Source: Amoebidium appalachense (Eukaryota; Ichthyosporea). From it: a DNA stretch of 64,000 bases. Positions 31,877 through 42,913 of the stretch are shown here, one piece after another. Position numbers and translations under genes: made by a program. The notes beneath the pieces were generated by a model that saw only the letters and a list, made by a program, of their open reading frames with translations, searched no databases and had not been told where the DNA came from. The DNA lies in assembly GCA_963693365.1 (NCBI GenBank), contig CAVNZM010000001.1, forward strand, positions 14,694,001 to 14,758,000. Direction: 5' to 3'. Position 1 is the first letter of the stretch; every line of letters starts with the position of its first letter.

Positions 31877-31907
<31 letters not shown>

Positions 31908-32320
31908 GGGGGAGGGAGGGGGGGGTTAGTTTCGTGTGAAAAAAAAACAAAATCATATCTCCACATATGATGTCTATTTGATACGTTATATCTCCACTTA
32001 AAATTTGTATGATGTAAGTGCAACACCGATTTTATTACATGTATATTTTGTTGGGTGGAAGTACTGTTGGCCTGGGTGCCGACAACTCATCACAGCTCAC
32101 CTACATGTCGTTAATAAACAGCACATTCCCCTAACCGAGCTGTGAGGAGTGAATTTGTGGGTTCGATTGTAATGACGCAGGTACAAAGGAGTGATGTAAA
32201 AAGCGTGTTCGTGCATTCGTGTGCACGTAGTTTGTGATTTGCCTTTTGCATGTAAATATTTCCAACGGTTGTCATAATGGGAGCAATAAATAGACCTTTG
32301 CTTGTGTGTGGACGATGGGT
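30946..32320. repeat. Gene-free stretch with C70A18 block
   Basis: A unique stretch (31075-31230) is followed by G-rich and C-rich runs. 31488-31571 is almost pure C and 31573-31590 pure A, continuing as (AAAG)n to 31680. That is the reverse complement of the T-then-G junctions elsewhere. Further C runs (31709-31735), T-rich (31775-31835) and G runs (31890-31925) follow, then about 370 bases of AT-rich unique DNA with no gene. Confidence 0.65.
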
Positions 32321-32325
32321 TACGG

Positions 32326-32371
<46 letters not shown>

Positions 32372-32428
32372 GCGTGCGTGCGTGCATGCGTGCGTGTGTG
32401 CGTGTGTGTGCGTGCGTGTGTGTGCGTG

Positions 32429-32476
<48 letters not shown>

Positions 32477-32492
32477 CCCGTGTGCGCGCGCC

Positions 32493-32537
<45 letters not shown>

Positions 32538-32577
32538 ACATGTCTGTGTGTGTGTGTCTGTGTGTGCGCGTGTGTAT
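32321..32577. repeat. (TG)n with CG-rich variants
   Basis: TG units are mixed with TGCG and CGCGCC blocks (32474-32500). These are alternating purine-pyrimidine tracts of the kind that can adopt Z-form DNA. Confidence 0.8.
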
Positions 32578-32804
32578 TACATGTGCGCAAAGTACCCAGG
32601 GAGAGTGCATTTAGTGTGCAACACACGTTCTCTGTTAAACGATGACTGTGTGTGCTTCGAAGCTTCAGTGTGTTTTAGGCATGTTGTGTTCGTGGATACG
32701 GATGGCCTCACCATCAGCTCTCTGTACAGAAGCACTATGGTAGGGATCGTAGTATATACTGAGGAGTGTATGTGGTTCACGTGTGTATCATTGTGTATGT
32801 GTGT
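32578..32804. other. Unique segment, weak exon-like frame, unassigned
   Basis: On the + strand a frame containing [20 protein letters not shown] ends at actatg/gtaggg. It has no recognisable family and the acceptor is unclear. It could be an isolated exon of an unseen gene or nothing. Confidence 0.2.
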
Positions 32805-33175
32805 GGGGGGGGGGGGGAGGGGGGGGGGGGGGGATCGCCGTAAGTTATGCAGTTTAATATACTTTGGTGGAAACAGGCACAGCAGAGTTGTGATGGTGGT
32901 GACAGAAACATAGGCACAGTGATGGAGGGGAGTGGACGGTTGGGGGGTAGTTGGGGAGCAACGAACTTCAACGGAGGAGGGCTTGTGGTGTGGTGTTGGG
33001 CGGGGGGGGAGGGGGGAGGGGGGAGATCGGTGTATGATCGGTTTTCAATGGAGATGTAGGTGTGACTTGGGGTGGAGGGGCGGTGAGGAGCAGGGGGCCG
33101 GGGGAGAGGCCGGGTACGGAATATGGAGACGATGGGAGAGAGCATAAGGGGACCCGGGGGGAGAGGGGGGAGGGG

Positions 33176-33209
<34 letters not shown>

Positions 33210-33375
33210 GGAGCGATGGGAGGTGGGCAGTGAGAAGGTGCCGCACGGGAGATGGTGGGGGGGGGGGGGTAGGGTGTGGAAGTTGGTATGCTCGTAGGTT
33301 TTATGGGTGTTTTTGTTGATGGGCATGGTTGTACGTGTGTGTGTGTGTGTGTGTGAGGGGGTGGGAGGCGGGGGG

Positions 33376-33415
<40 letters not shown>

Positions 33416-33532
33416 AAGGGGAGGGGGGAGGGGAGAAATGAAGAAGGATGAGAGCAGGCAGGAGAACACATAAGTGCACCTGTGTATGACGGGTGCAGCA
33501 TGTATTGACAGTGTGTATGCGCAAGTGTGTAT

Positions 33533-33563
<31 letters not shown>

Positions 33564-33657
33564 GGGGGGAGGGGGGGGAGGGGGGGGGGAGGGGGGGGGG
33601 AGGGGAGGGGGGGAGGGGGGGGAGGGGGAGGGGGAGGAGGGGGGGGGGGGGGGAGGT
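32805..33657. repeat. G-rich block
   Basis: G runs at 32804-32833, 33178-33206, 33258-33268, 33380-33413 and 33546-33654, with a (GT)n at 33333-33354, separated by short purine-rich unique pieces. No gene is seen. Confidence 0.8.
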
Positions 33658-34412
33658 AAACTCACCTGCATGAGACAGTATCTAGGGAGGACGGAGAAGC
33701 CGAGTGTGGAGGTGCTGGGTCTCAAAATGTTTTTGAATACAGTTGTTGAATATTTACCTAAATATACTCATGTTTTGGCTATATGTGTGTCGCATGAAAG
33801 CAATATGGAGTAAACCGTTTCACAATCATTATGAAAAACCGGAAAGTGGGTCATATTGGCGGTAACAAAAACTTTGTGTGGTTGGACGTTGGTGTACGGA
33901 GGCATGAACTGCAAAAAAAGGCAGTAGTATGAGGAGTAACAGGAGGTGAAAGAGGAGGGAAGGATGGGGGTAGGTAGATGGGTGGGTGGGATCTCGTGTG
34001 CTGTGCTGTGTGCATCTTTCACCATAAATGGGAATATTTATTAATATGTAGTGCCGAATCATTGAGACTAGTCTACATGTTGGGACGAGATATGTAATAA
34101 GAACCGTGATAGGTGAAATTTTGATTATGGATATCGAAATGTTAACTGGGTAGTTTGGCTTCTCTCTGCCAAAGAGCATTAAGATATTACATCGGAATTT
34201 TTGCGGTATTACTGCCAGAGCTATCGTATGACATTGCAAATTGAAAATTTCATATTACTGCAGTTTCAAATTCAAACCAAGTCAAGTTTCACCTTAAAGC
34301 TAGCGGCTAAATAAAAATCGATAATGCCGATCAATTATGTATCTTAAAAATACGGGAAAAAGAACGTCAAAACATTAAATCTGAATAAGTAAGCGGCAAT
34401 ATCTTTCACTAT
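33658..34412. other. Unique AT-rich DNA, no gene recognised
   Basis: This is the longest microsatellite-free stretch before the cysteine-rich gene and lies at its 3' side. Short frames only. It may include the 3' UTR of that gene. Confidence 0.45.
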
Positions 34413-35689
34413 CTACAAAGCACACTGGGCCACCTTAGCCTCCCACTCTTTGCTCCCCTCCCCCTTGGTGCAGTGATCGCAGCTACCCGTCTTCCCGCAT
34501 TCCGCATTCTTCCTACATCAATCCCTCGCCTCCTTCACGCACCGCGCCCTGGGGGTAAGCATCTCATTGGACGCCGACTGAAGCGCGTTAGCAACGCAGA
34601 TCTTCACCGCATCCTTCCATGGCTGACTGCTTTTTCCCTCCGTGCACATAGGGCATGAGCTGGTTAGAGCACATCCTTGTGGTGCATTCTCCTCGCACCA
34701 TTTCCCCAAGGACTTCTCGCACGTTGACTTCGCCACGTCGGTGGCCACCTGAGCCGGGTCGATGCTCTTTTCCTGTGTGTTTTCTTTTTTGGAGTTGCGG
34801 TTTGCGACACATTGAGCCACCACCTGTTTGTATTCGTCGCTGTTGGGGCCACGTGTGCACTTGGGGCATCCATTGTTGATGGCGCAGCCCTGGGGGGCTT
34901 TCTCACGGCACCAGTTATCGACTTCCTTGGCACATGAGGTCTCAACATTCTCGGTGCTTGCCGCAAAGTTTTTCTGTGGGGTGATACTATTAGGTGCCTT
35001 TGCGCTCTGTGCGGTGTTTTCGGAAACACACTTGTCAACCGCCTGTTTGTACTCGTCGCTGTTCTTGCCTTTTGTGCACTTGGGGCATTGGTTGATGAGT
35101 CTGCAGTCAGAGTTCTCTTTGCACCACTTGTCTACCTTCTTGGCACAAACCGCATATGCAGAGTTTTCAGGAGCCGCGGCCGGCGGTTTGGTAGCGGTAG
35201 TTGTCGGTGTGTGCTCTTGCGGGACCACAGGTGTCTCGCTTTGTTTGTTGCGTTTTGACACACAGTCGTTCACGGCTTGTGTAAATTCGTTGCTGTTTTC
35301 CCCCTTAGTGCACTTGGGACACTGGTTGGTGAGTGCACATCCCTGCAGGGGGCGTTTTCACGGCACCAGGCCCTGATTTCCTTTGCACACGACGTACGGA
35401 CAGAGTTGTCAGCGCTAGGGGTGTCTTCACTGTTAGCGGTGTTGACCAACTTTACAGAGCGGCCTTCGGGTGTGAACCCCTCCTCACACTTTCTCACAGC
35501 GGTGTTCCAATGTTTGCTTCCTGGCCCATAGTAGCATGCCGGGCACGACATTGTGCGGGTGCAGTGGTCTGCATTTTGACGGCAGAAGTCGGCTACTTGT
35601 GTCTCGCATGATGTGGCGCGGGTGCTACGTGCACTGGTGTGCGTGGAAATCACGGCCAGACAGGCAGTGGTGATGGTTACCAGATTCAT
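34413..35689 (-). CDS. Secreted protein of six six-cysteine repeats, intronless, disrupted by a frameshift and an in-frame TGA
   Basis: The start ATG at 35689 opens a signal peptide (MNLVTITTACLAVISTHTSA). Six repeats of about 45 residues follow, joined by Ser/Thr/Pro/Asn-rich linkers. Each reads roughly C-x(6)-[WF]-C-R/K-E-N, x-C, x5, CP-x-C, x-G-x-x-S, about 8 residues, V-x-x-C, giving six cysteines and probably three disulfides. Frame 1 (35689 to about 35350) covers repeat 1 and half of repeat 2. The rest of repeat 2 and repeats 3-5 continue in another frame to a TGA at 34520-34518. The break is at about 35345-35353, beside a run of five G. The TGA falls exactly where the other repeats have the conserved Trp or Phe before Cys 2. 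The same frame then continues through a complete sixth repeat to TAG at 34415-34413. No family was recognised. It is either a recent pseudogene or a gene with sequence errors. It has no introns, unlike its neighbours. Confidence 0.72.
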
Positions 35690-35896
35690 TTTCCACGTGT
35701 GTGTGTGTGTGTGTGTGTGTGTTATCAGTACGTGGAGTGTGTTCAAGTGTCGAGTGTACACAAGTTAGTACTGTCGATGTGATAGATAGGACTGATATCG
35801 ACTTAGTTCAATTCAAACACACAATCGGCTGCTTAACACAAGGGACTCAGAGTCAGGTCAAACAACCGGAATGTGGCCAAAACACACGTAGACGGG

Positions 35897-35904
35897 TTTA
35901 TATA
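35897..35904 (-). promoter_or_regulatory. TATA box upstream of the cysteine-rich gene
   Basis: On the minus strand TATATAAA lies about 210 bases upstream of the ATG. Transcription would start near 35870, giving a leader of about 180 bases that contains a short (CA)n just before the ATG (35699-35721). Confidence 0.5.
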
Positions 35905-36914
35905 GCCGCACGAGACCCAGCAGAGCCCACACGCCCTCAGTGATTCGTGCGTCCCGTTACCAGTGCCTCCCAAAAGGCGGCAGGCGTTCGCACTCGTCAC
36001 CGGAATGTGAACTTGATAAATTCCGGCATTGCGATTGGTCCAAAAATGCTCCCTGGACTTTTTTTTATTCCTCGTTGTTTTTTCTTCTCCTTGACAAGAA
36101 TCCGCCTTCAGTTTGAAAGGGCTGGGCGTTGTGTGTGTTTTCGACACATGACAGTTTAAAATCGTTCAGTGGCCACATTATGCATGCTTTCTCACAAGAA
36201 ATCTTTTGTATCCTACGGCTTTCACATGATGTGCTTATGTACGGCAGCACGGTGAATCGTCGGTGATAACCAAAACTGCGGTTGGCCCGCGGCCCCTGCC
36301 GCCGCCCGCGGCCGCGGCGTCTGGCCGCGTCGCCCGGGCGCCTAAGGGTACCCAGATGCGCAAGCTGGCGAACGCGTGTTGATGGTGGTCATCTATTTTC
36401 CGTGTATTCCCGTGACCTTCAGAAGTAAAACAAAATTAAACATAGGCTGGGCAATACATATTAGTTGTAGTTGTTGTGTACATTGCTCTGGATATGATCT
36501 CTCACAGTGTACATGTGTCAGCAGATTCTCCGGAATTTCTCCCCGGAGGATAAAAAGTTGCATTCCTTGTGGCCCTTGCCCAATCACGTGAACGCAATTT
36601 GCAATCATGAAAATACTGATAGAATCATAGTAGCCGGCGAAGTATGTCCGGTTAAACCGAATGGCAAAACTTATCCATGACAAAGAGCAAATCAAACGCT
36701 GACTTCAGACCGCAGTGACTGACTGACTGACTGTCTGCCAGAGCGGGACCGCTGCAACTGGCCTTCCAGCCTTGGAAAGGCACCAACAGTCAAGTGTGGG
36801 GTAGAAAATGCATTAGGAGAGCACACCGTAAGCTCACCATAGTGGGTAAATACTTATTCGTGGCCGCTCATTCGATGGTTGATGGCTGCCGGTAGTTCAT
36901 TCATTATGAAGGCC

Positions 36915-36947
<33 letters not shown>

Positions 36948-37138
36948 CGGATAATAAGACTTGCGCATGGCTCACAGTCACAGCCAGTGATTGATTTACA
37001 GTGACCCTTGACCATCGCAGCGAGACCGGTACACGGTCTATCTTCGTCTACGCGCCGTATGCAGTGCGCTGTCACAGTATACGCAGACGGTCCGATGTGC
37101 AGCACTCTCACTAGCTAGGCTTTCAAGTTGAAATTTGA
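35905..37138. other. Gene-free unique DNA with a GC-rich patch and a poly-C run
   Basis: 36272-36350 is strikingly GC- and CpG-rich (cccgcggcccctgccgccgc, ggccgcggcg) in otherwise AT-balanced DNA. 36717-36735 is (GACT)n. 36909-36946 is poly-C. No convincing coding exon or RNA gene was seen. Confidence 0.5.
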
Positions 37139-37580
<442 letters not shown>

Positions 37581-39046
37581 TGTGTAGTAAAACCTGGTGC
37601 AGCTCAAGCCCCTCCCCCCCCCCCCCCCCCCCCCCCCCCCGGGAAAAAAAAAATAATTAAAAAAGGAAAGAAAAGAAAAAACTGGTGGGGACCCATCTAT
37701 CTGTCTTTTGCTCGAGCTGGTCGGGCACCGGGGATGGTCACTGTTGACCGTTTACGCCGTATTACCCCCCCCCCAAGGCCCCCCTCCCCTCCCCCCTTCC
37801 CCCTCCCCCCCCCCCTTTGTGTATATATATACTCATATCATTTCGTGGAAGTTCCCGTGACTACACAGATTTGCGAATGATTTCTGCTCCTGTCAGTTTG
37901 CAAGTTGGCCTCTTGGACGAGGCTGACTCGAACTTCGGTGTTCAGACACTTGCACATCCGTGTAAGTACGAGTTTTGGAAGGGTAGTTGCGTGATAGTAG
38001 TGTAACAGCGACGCGCTATATTATTTAGGTAGATTTTATGAGTATTTTCTGAAGATATCGTGTGCTTTTTTTGGTAACTGAACACATTTTGAATGATTTT
38101 TACGGCTGTGAACTTCAACTTGTAGGTCGTTGGTGTCTGGGACGATCCCCCCAGAAATCGATTTTTATTATTATTATTATTATTATTTTTTAAGGGTGTA
38201 GAGCCGATGATAACCCAGTGACGCGCCAGATCGGATTTCGCCATTTATTTTGTAGATGAGCCCCCCCCCCCCCCCCCCCCCCCTCCCCCCAAATTAGGCC
38301 CCATCCCTTCCCCCCTCCCCCTCCAACCCAAGCTCCCAGGCTCCCCTTCTGGAGGGGAGGGTCGCGGGGAGCTTATCCCCATCCAGGCCAGTGGGCATGG
38401 CATGCAGGCTTACTTACACATGCACTCATTAAAGCACTCACTTACACTCACACCCACGTGCACCCACCAAACACACAAGCACCAACCCACACACGCAACC
38501 ACTAATCCACACACGCATACAAATGCCACACACACGTCGCACATGACACACACACGCACACACATACACACACTAGAACACAAGCACGCAAACACACACA
38601 CAAAAAAAAACACCACACACAACACACACACACACACACACACATACACGTAAACACATACACACACGTCACACACGTACACAAAGTATGTGTCTCACGG
38701 ACAGCGTCACACATATGCAGTCAAAGTGTTTTCGCAGCTGTAGATACCCACACACACAGACTGACTGACGCACGCAGGCACACACACGCACGCACACACG
38801 CACGCGTAAACCACAGACACACACACACTCACACTCACGCCCACAGTGTCAACAATACACACAGACACATGTGTACATATATACATACGCGCAGGCACAC
38901 ACACACACACACACACACACACGACACACACGCGCGTACACGCCGCGCCCGCACGGACACATCCAATATCATATATTACACCATCTGCAATCTTGTGAAC
39001 AGCACAATTATTCTTCTGCAAAAAGAAGAATTATTCTGCTAAAGAA
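37581..39046. other. Gene-free stretch: poly-C, A-rich and CA-rich DNA
   Basis: C run then A-rich (37612-37680), C/T runs (37760-37815), about 400 bases unique, (ATT)n at 38167-38188, C run (38262-38290), and diffuse CA-rich DNA at 38440-38945. At about 39010-39031 an eight-base inverted repeat (attcttct, six-base loop, agaagaat) lies just beyond the 3' end of the retrotransposon ORF. Confidence 0.5.
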
Positions 39047-40980
39047 TCATTCAGCAAAAGCAGAATCATTGAAGTGGCAGTCCAAAGTCACACACACACT
39101 TTTGCGGGGTTTATTTGTATTTGTGCCCAGGGGAGAAGGGGAGAGAGAGGGAAGGAAAGAGGGGAGAGGTGAGGAGGGGACAGGTCGGATAGAGAAGAGA
39201 GGGTGGGAGGGCAAATACTTCTTTAAGCGGCTTATGTGCTTATTGAATTTCAGCGCGAGATAGGATACTCTAGCAGCTATTGGGACCAGACCATATATCG
39301 AGAGCGTAACAGGCCCAGGTTTACAACAGTTGTTAGATAGAAAGGAGGCAACTTCTGCTTCAAGGAAATTTGCCAAGGGTTTAAGCGCTCTAGTTCTCTC
39401 TTTCTTGGTCCAAGCGGCGAGAAGGGGTAAACCATATTCACATGCCGGGAAGACAAAAGTGCGAATAAATGTAAGTCTAATAGAAGGATGGAGGGGTGTG
39501 TCTTTAAAAATATTAGCCGAGAAGAAAGCTAACCGCTTACGAGCCAACTCTACCCTCTTTTCGACCATATGGGAAAACATAACGCCAGCAGAATTAACCG
39601 GAACACCAAGATATTTGTATTCTGGAACTATAGGTACAGGTTTAGATGATAATGTAAATGTGTGTAAATTGTTAGCTATATCAGGTACAAGAACACCACA
39701 TTTGTCTATGTTAAGGACTCATAAAGTTTGCCTTGCACCACTCTGACACTACATCGAACAATCTTTGCAGGCGTCTAGGGGTACGGGCAAGGAGGGACAG
39801 ATCATCAGCATAGAGAAGTGCAGGCGGAAAGTTATTAATAGGGTCATCGTTTTCGGCATAAATCTTGACAGCCAAATCATCTATAAATAGGTTAAACAAA
39901 AATGGGCTAAGCAATGAACCCTGCAAGAGACCTCTAGTACGAGCAACCATATGAAAGATGCCCATTAACCACAGCTCTACCATAGGTTTGAGACAAGAGT
40001 GCTTCTAACAGAACACCAATGCAGTGTGGTACACCCCGTGCAGCAAGCTTTTCCCATAGGAGACCAGGGGAGACAGAATCGTAAGCAGTTTTCCAATCAA
40101 TAAAGCCAACATATCGTGCACCAACTTGCATAGAATCGTGCAGTGCCATTATTTGAACATAACATGAATTGTTTTTACGAAAAGCGGATTGGCATGGGTG
40201 TATGTGAAGAATAGATTGAAACCTAGGGTGATGTGCAAATAACCTAAGTAAGCAAGCTTCAAAGAATCTACGAACAACCTGGGTTAGTGTGATGGGGCGA
40301 AAAGATGATATGGGGCCCTCAGAGTCCTTCTTAACTATGGGGATCACTAAGGTATCTAACCAAGATGACGGGACATGTCCACATTTAACACACCAATTGC
40401 AAGAAAAGAGAGAGCTTAACATAATAGTAAGATCGGGTTTAATAGCACGATCACTTTCCTTTTGTGGGTAGGAGGGAACAAGGATTTTAGGAAACCCAGC
40501 AGGGAGTCCATCAGGTCCACAAGACTTACTAGAGCTATAACTAGATATCACAGACCATATGGTATCGGGACTGAAAAAGGGGAGGATCGATTCTATGGGG
40601 ATAGATAGATGGGTCTACAGGCCACACAGTAGGTTTCTGAGCGGGGGTCCTATCTTTAAACAGTTCCGAGAAATACTTATCAGAGTCTATGAGGGGGTCT
40701 CCAGTGGTATCACCAATGATACGAGCAGGGCCGGGGGGCCAAATCGATTCATACTAGCAAGCCGGCGCAAGCTTTCCTTTTGAGACAGGGGTTCACCTAG
40801 TCTAGCGGGAGTGGTGTTTGGTAACAAGAGAGCATCGGGATATTCCTTCCTACCACCACCAGCATAATCATGCACCGAGATCTATTAAAACATCAACAAT
40901 AAAGTTAGTGCATGTATCTAGTACGAGATGTGAATCTGGTCTGGCTTGTGCAGATTCTAATAGACGCATATATATATAGG
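39047..40980 (-). pseudogene. Reverse transcriptase and C-terminal region of the non-LTR retrotransposon, frameshifted
   Basis: RT motifs in order are SKSCGPDGLPAGF (40550-40490), FRPITLTQVVRRFFEACL, CQSAFRKNNSC, VGFIDWKTAYDSV (finger/palm), then after a frameshift near 39960 RGLLQGSLLSPFLFNLFIDD and ALLYADDLSLLA with the catalytic Asp pair. After another frameshift near 39712 come thumb-like YKYLGVPVNSAG and a C-terminal region ending at 39047. A further frame change lies near 40560. All key motifs remain, so the decay is fairly recent. Confidence 0.85.
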
Positions 40981-41093
40981 GTGTTTCGTTGCATAGCATA
41001 CACATACATCAACTCTACCCCACTGTGACTTAAGCTGGGATAGACGGAGGCGAAAGGTGGGAGGAGGAGGGGGGCACAGATCAAGGGAGATCT

Positions 41094-41550
41094 TGTTGGA
41101 GTGCAGACTTACGCTCACTCCACAATATGTGTATGTTAGCTTTACAATTGGTTCCGTGTACACAGACACACGCTGACACTCGATCACCACATGCACATCT
41201 GCATAGTTGAGGAATGTTGCCAATTGTGTTTTGACTGCAAACGATTGGTTCACTGGTCCCAGAGATCTCTAAATGAAAGTAACCAATCCGATTAGCACCT
41301 GGCATCCGGATTACATTCCAGACTGCTGCCCCACGGGTATATAAGCCACGTCTCTGCCAGGTGCAGACATGGAGTTAAGTCATGGAGTTAAGTCATGGAG
41401 TTCAGACATGGAGTTCAGTCATGGAGTTAAGTCATGGAGTTAAGTCATGGAGTTCAGTCATGGAGTTAACACACTGAAAGCAGTAAAAAAACGGGTCAGC
41501 GCCCAAGCGCGCCACGACGACCCTAGTCACAGCGGACTCTACTTCCAACA
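41094..41550 (+). repeat. 5' LTR (457 bases)
   Basis: It contains a TATA box (41338-41345), eight 13-base units of the tcatggagttaag type (about 41368-41472), and ends with ccacgacgaccctagtcaca, then the CCAACA terminus. Outside the unit array it is nearly identical to the 3' LTR, with one extra A in an A run. Confidence 0.93.
41338..41345 (+). promoter_or_regulatory. TATA box in the 5' LTR
   Basis: TATATAAG, repeated at the same place in the 3' LTR (about 42100), sets the U3/R boundary a short distance downstream, just before the 13-base unit array. Confidence 0.65.
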
Positions 41551-41565
41551 GGGTTATGGGCCCAG
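41551..41565 (+). promoter_or_regulatory. Primer-binding site for half initiator tRNA-Met
   Basis: GGGTTATGGGCCCAG directly follows the 5' LTR. It is the reverse complement of the anticodon stem-loop of eukaryotic initiator tRNA-Met (CTGGGCCCATAACCC). Copia-type elements are known to prime from this internal fragment, not from the tRNA 3' end. Confidence 0.85.
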
Positions 41566-41846
41566 ACACGACACCGCGGCCTCTAACTTCACGTCCCCTA
41601 CGACGCCTTGAACGGAGGAGCCCAGAAACCGACTTCTAGGCTGTACCCTACACCCGCGAGCGTATTTCCGTGAAGTAGAGACTTTCGCTTCCACAAACTC
41701 CATCCGCAGCAGCCTGCGACATCAACGTCAAGTATTCCACTTCATTGGCGGGGCACGCACCACAGTGGAATGCACACCCCGGTCTACCCTGCAAGCAGCC
41801 ACACTCACTCTCTCTTCTCTACAGTGGTGTGTACACTTCTCCAATT

Positions 41847-41855
41847 GGGTAGGGG
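41847..41855 (+). promoter_or_regulatory. Polypurine tract
   Basis: gggtagggg (one T) lies immediately before the TGTTGG of the 3' LTR, the expected place for plus-strand priming. Confidence 0.6.
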
Positions 41856-42259
41856 TGTTGGAGTGCAGACTTACGCTCACTCCACAATATGTGTATGTTA
41901 GCTTTACAATTGGTTCCGTGTACACAGACACACGCTGACACTCGATCACCACATGCACATCTGCATAGTTGAGGAATGTTGCCAATTGTGTTTTGACTGC
42001 AAACGATTGGTTCACTGGTCCCAGAGATCTCTAAATGAAAGTAACCAATCCGATTAGCACCTGGCATCCGGATTACATTCCAGACTGCTGCCCCACGGGT
42101 ATATAAGCCACGTCTCTGCCAGGTGCAGACATGGAGTTCAGTCATGGAGTTCAGTCATGGAGTTCAGTCATGGAGTTAACACACTGAAAGCAGTAAAAAA
42201 CGGGTCAGCGCCCAAGCGCGCCACGACGACCCTAGTCACAGCGGACTCTACTTCCAACA
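41856..42259 (+). repeat. 3' LTR (404 bases)
   Basis: Same sequence as the 5' LTR but with four 13-base units instead of eight, which accounts for 52 of the 53 bases of length difference. The rest looks almost identical, implying a young insertion. Confidence 0.93.
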
Positions 42260-42264
42260 GATCT

Positions 42265-42913
42265 TAGGTAGGAAAAGGATAGGAGAGTGGTCAGATGACC
42301 TAGAGAGGTTAGGAGGGAGAGAGAGTTTTGACATGGTTGATGGCCAAAAGGCCACTCCCCAGTCGGTGTTGTGGGCATGGGATATTTGAGGGAACCGCAA
42401 AGTGTGACTTTGAACATACCTTGCTAAAGGGATAGCACGCTCCGGGGGCTTAGATGGGTACCCGACACTCACTTGCAGTGTGTCTGTGTGGTGGAGTCGC
42501 GTGTTAAAATCACCTAAAATAACAGTGGACATTGGTAACTGTGACAACTCGCGAGTCAATTCGGCAACCGACATAGATGGTGGGTAATATACAAAAGTAA
42601 AGACATTAGAAAGAAACTCTATAGAAACCGAGAATTCCGTTTTTGCTACCGGTTTGCACTTCACTCTCACGTGTGGCGCGGCAAGTACAATAATGCCTCG
42701 GTTTTTCGCGTAACCGGGGTGTGTGGATGTGTCGACCAATGTAGAGTTGAATTTGTGGTGGTTTTTAAACTGTGTTTCGCAAATCACTGTTAACGTGTGG
42801 TTGTTTGTCTGTTGTTGTATGTAGCTGATTTTATCGTCGAGTGTCCCGGGGGGGTGGCCCTTTTGGGGGCCCAGTGTCCGAGCATTCCAGAAGAAGAAGG
42901 ATAAATTAGGCAT
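42265..42913 (-). CDS. AP-endonuclease domain of the non-LTR retrotransposon
   Basis: About 216 codons from ATG 42913 show the exonuclease-endonuclease-phosphatase motifs in order: an N-terminal FFFWNARTL, the catalytic Glu in VICETQF, VYYPPS, VILGDFNTRL with the catalytic Asp and Asn, and SRSSDHSPILF with the terminal Asp-His pair. This domain nicks target DNA to prime reverse transcription. The frame is interrupted after FLPKI by the LTR element. Across the empty site it would continue for about 40 more codons. Confidence 0.88.

Larger units (their letters stand above)
41094..42259 (+). mobile_element. TRIM-like non-autonomous LTR retroelement
   Basis: The element has two direct LTRs (41094-41550 and 41856-42259) and an internal region of only 305 bases without coding capacity. 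Each LTR starts TGTTGG and ends CCAACA. The element is flanked by a 5-base target duplication GATCT (41089-41093 and 42260-42264). Removing it and one GATCT rejoins the surrounding endonuclease frame. Primer site, purine tract and TATA box all give + orientation. It must have been moved by an autonomous relative. Confidence 0.93.

Noticed and set aside
32578-32804. Host gene exon with [11 protein letters not shown]
   Set aside because: No acceptor, no neighbouring exon and no family. Kept only as an unassigned segment.
34413-35689. Genome-wide reassignment of TGA to Trp
   Set aside because: The carboxypeptidase and stress-protein frames both end in TGA at family-typical C-termini. One internal TGA is better explained by mutation.
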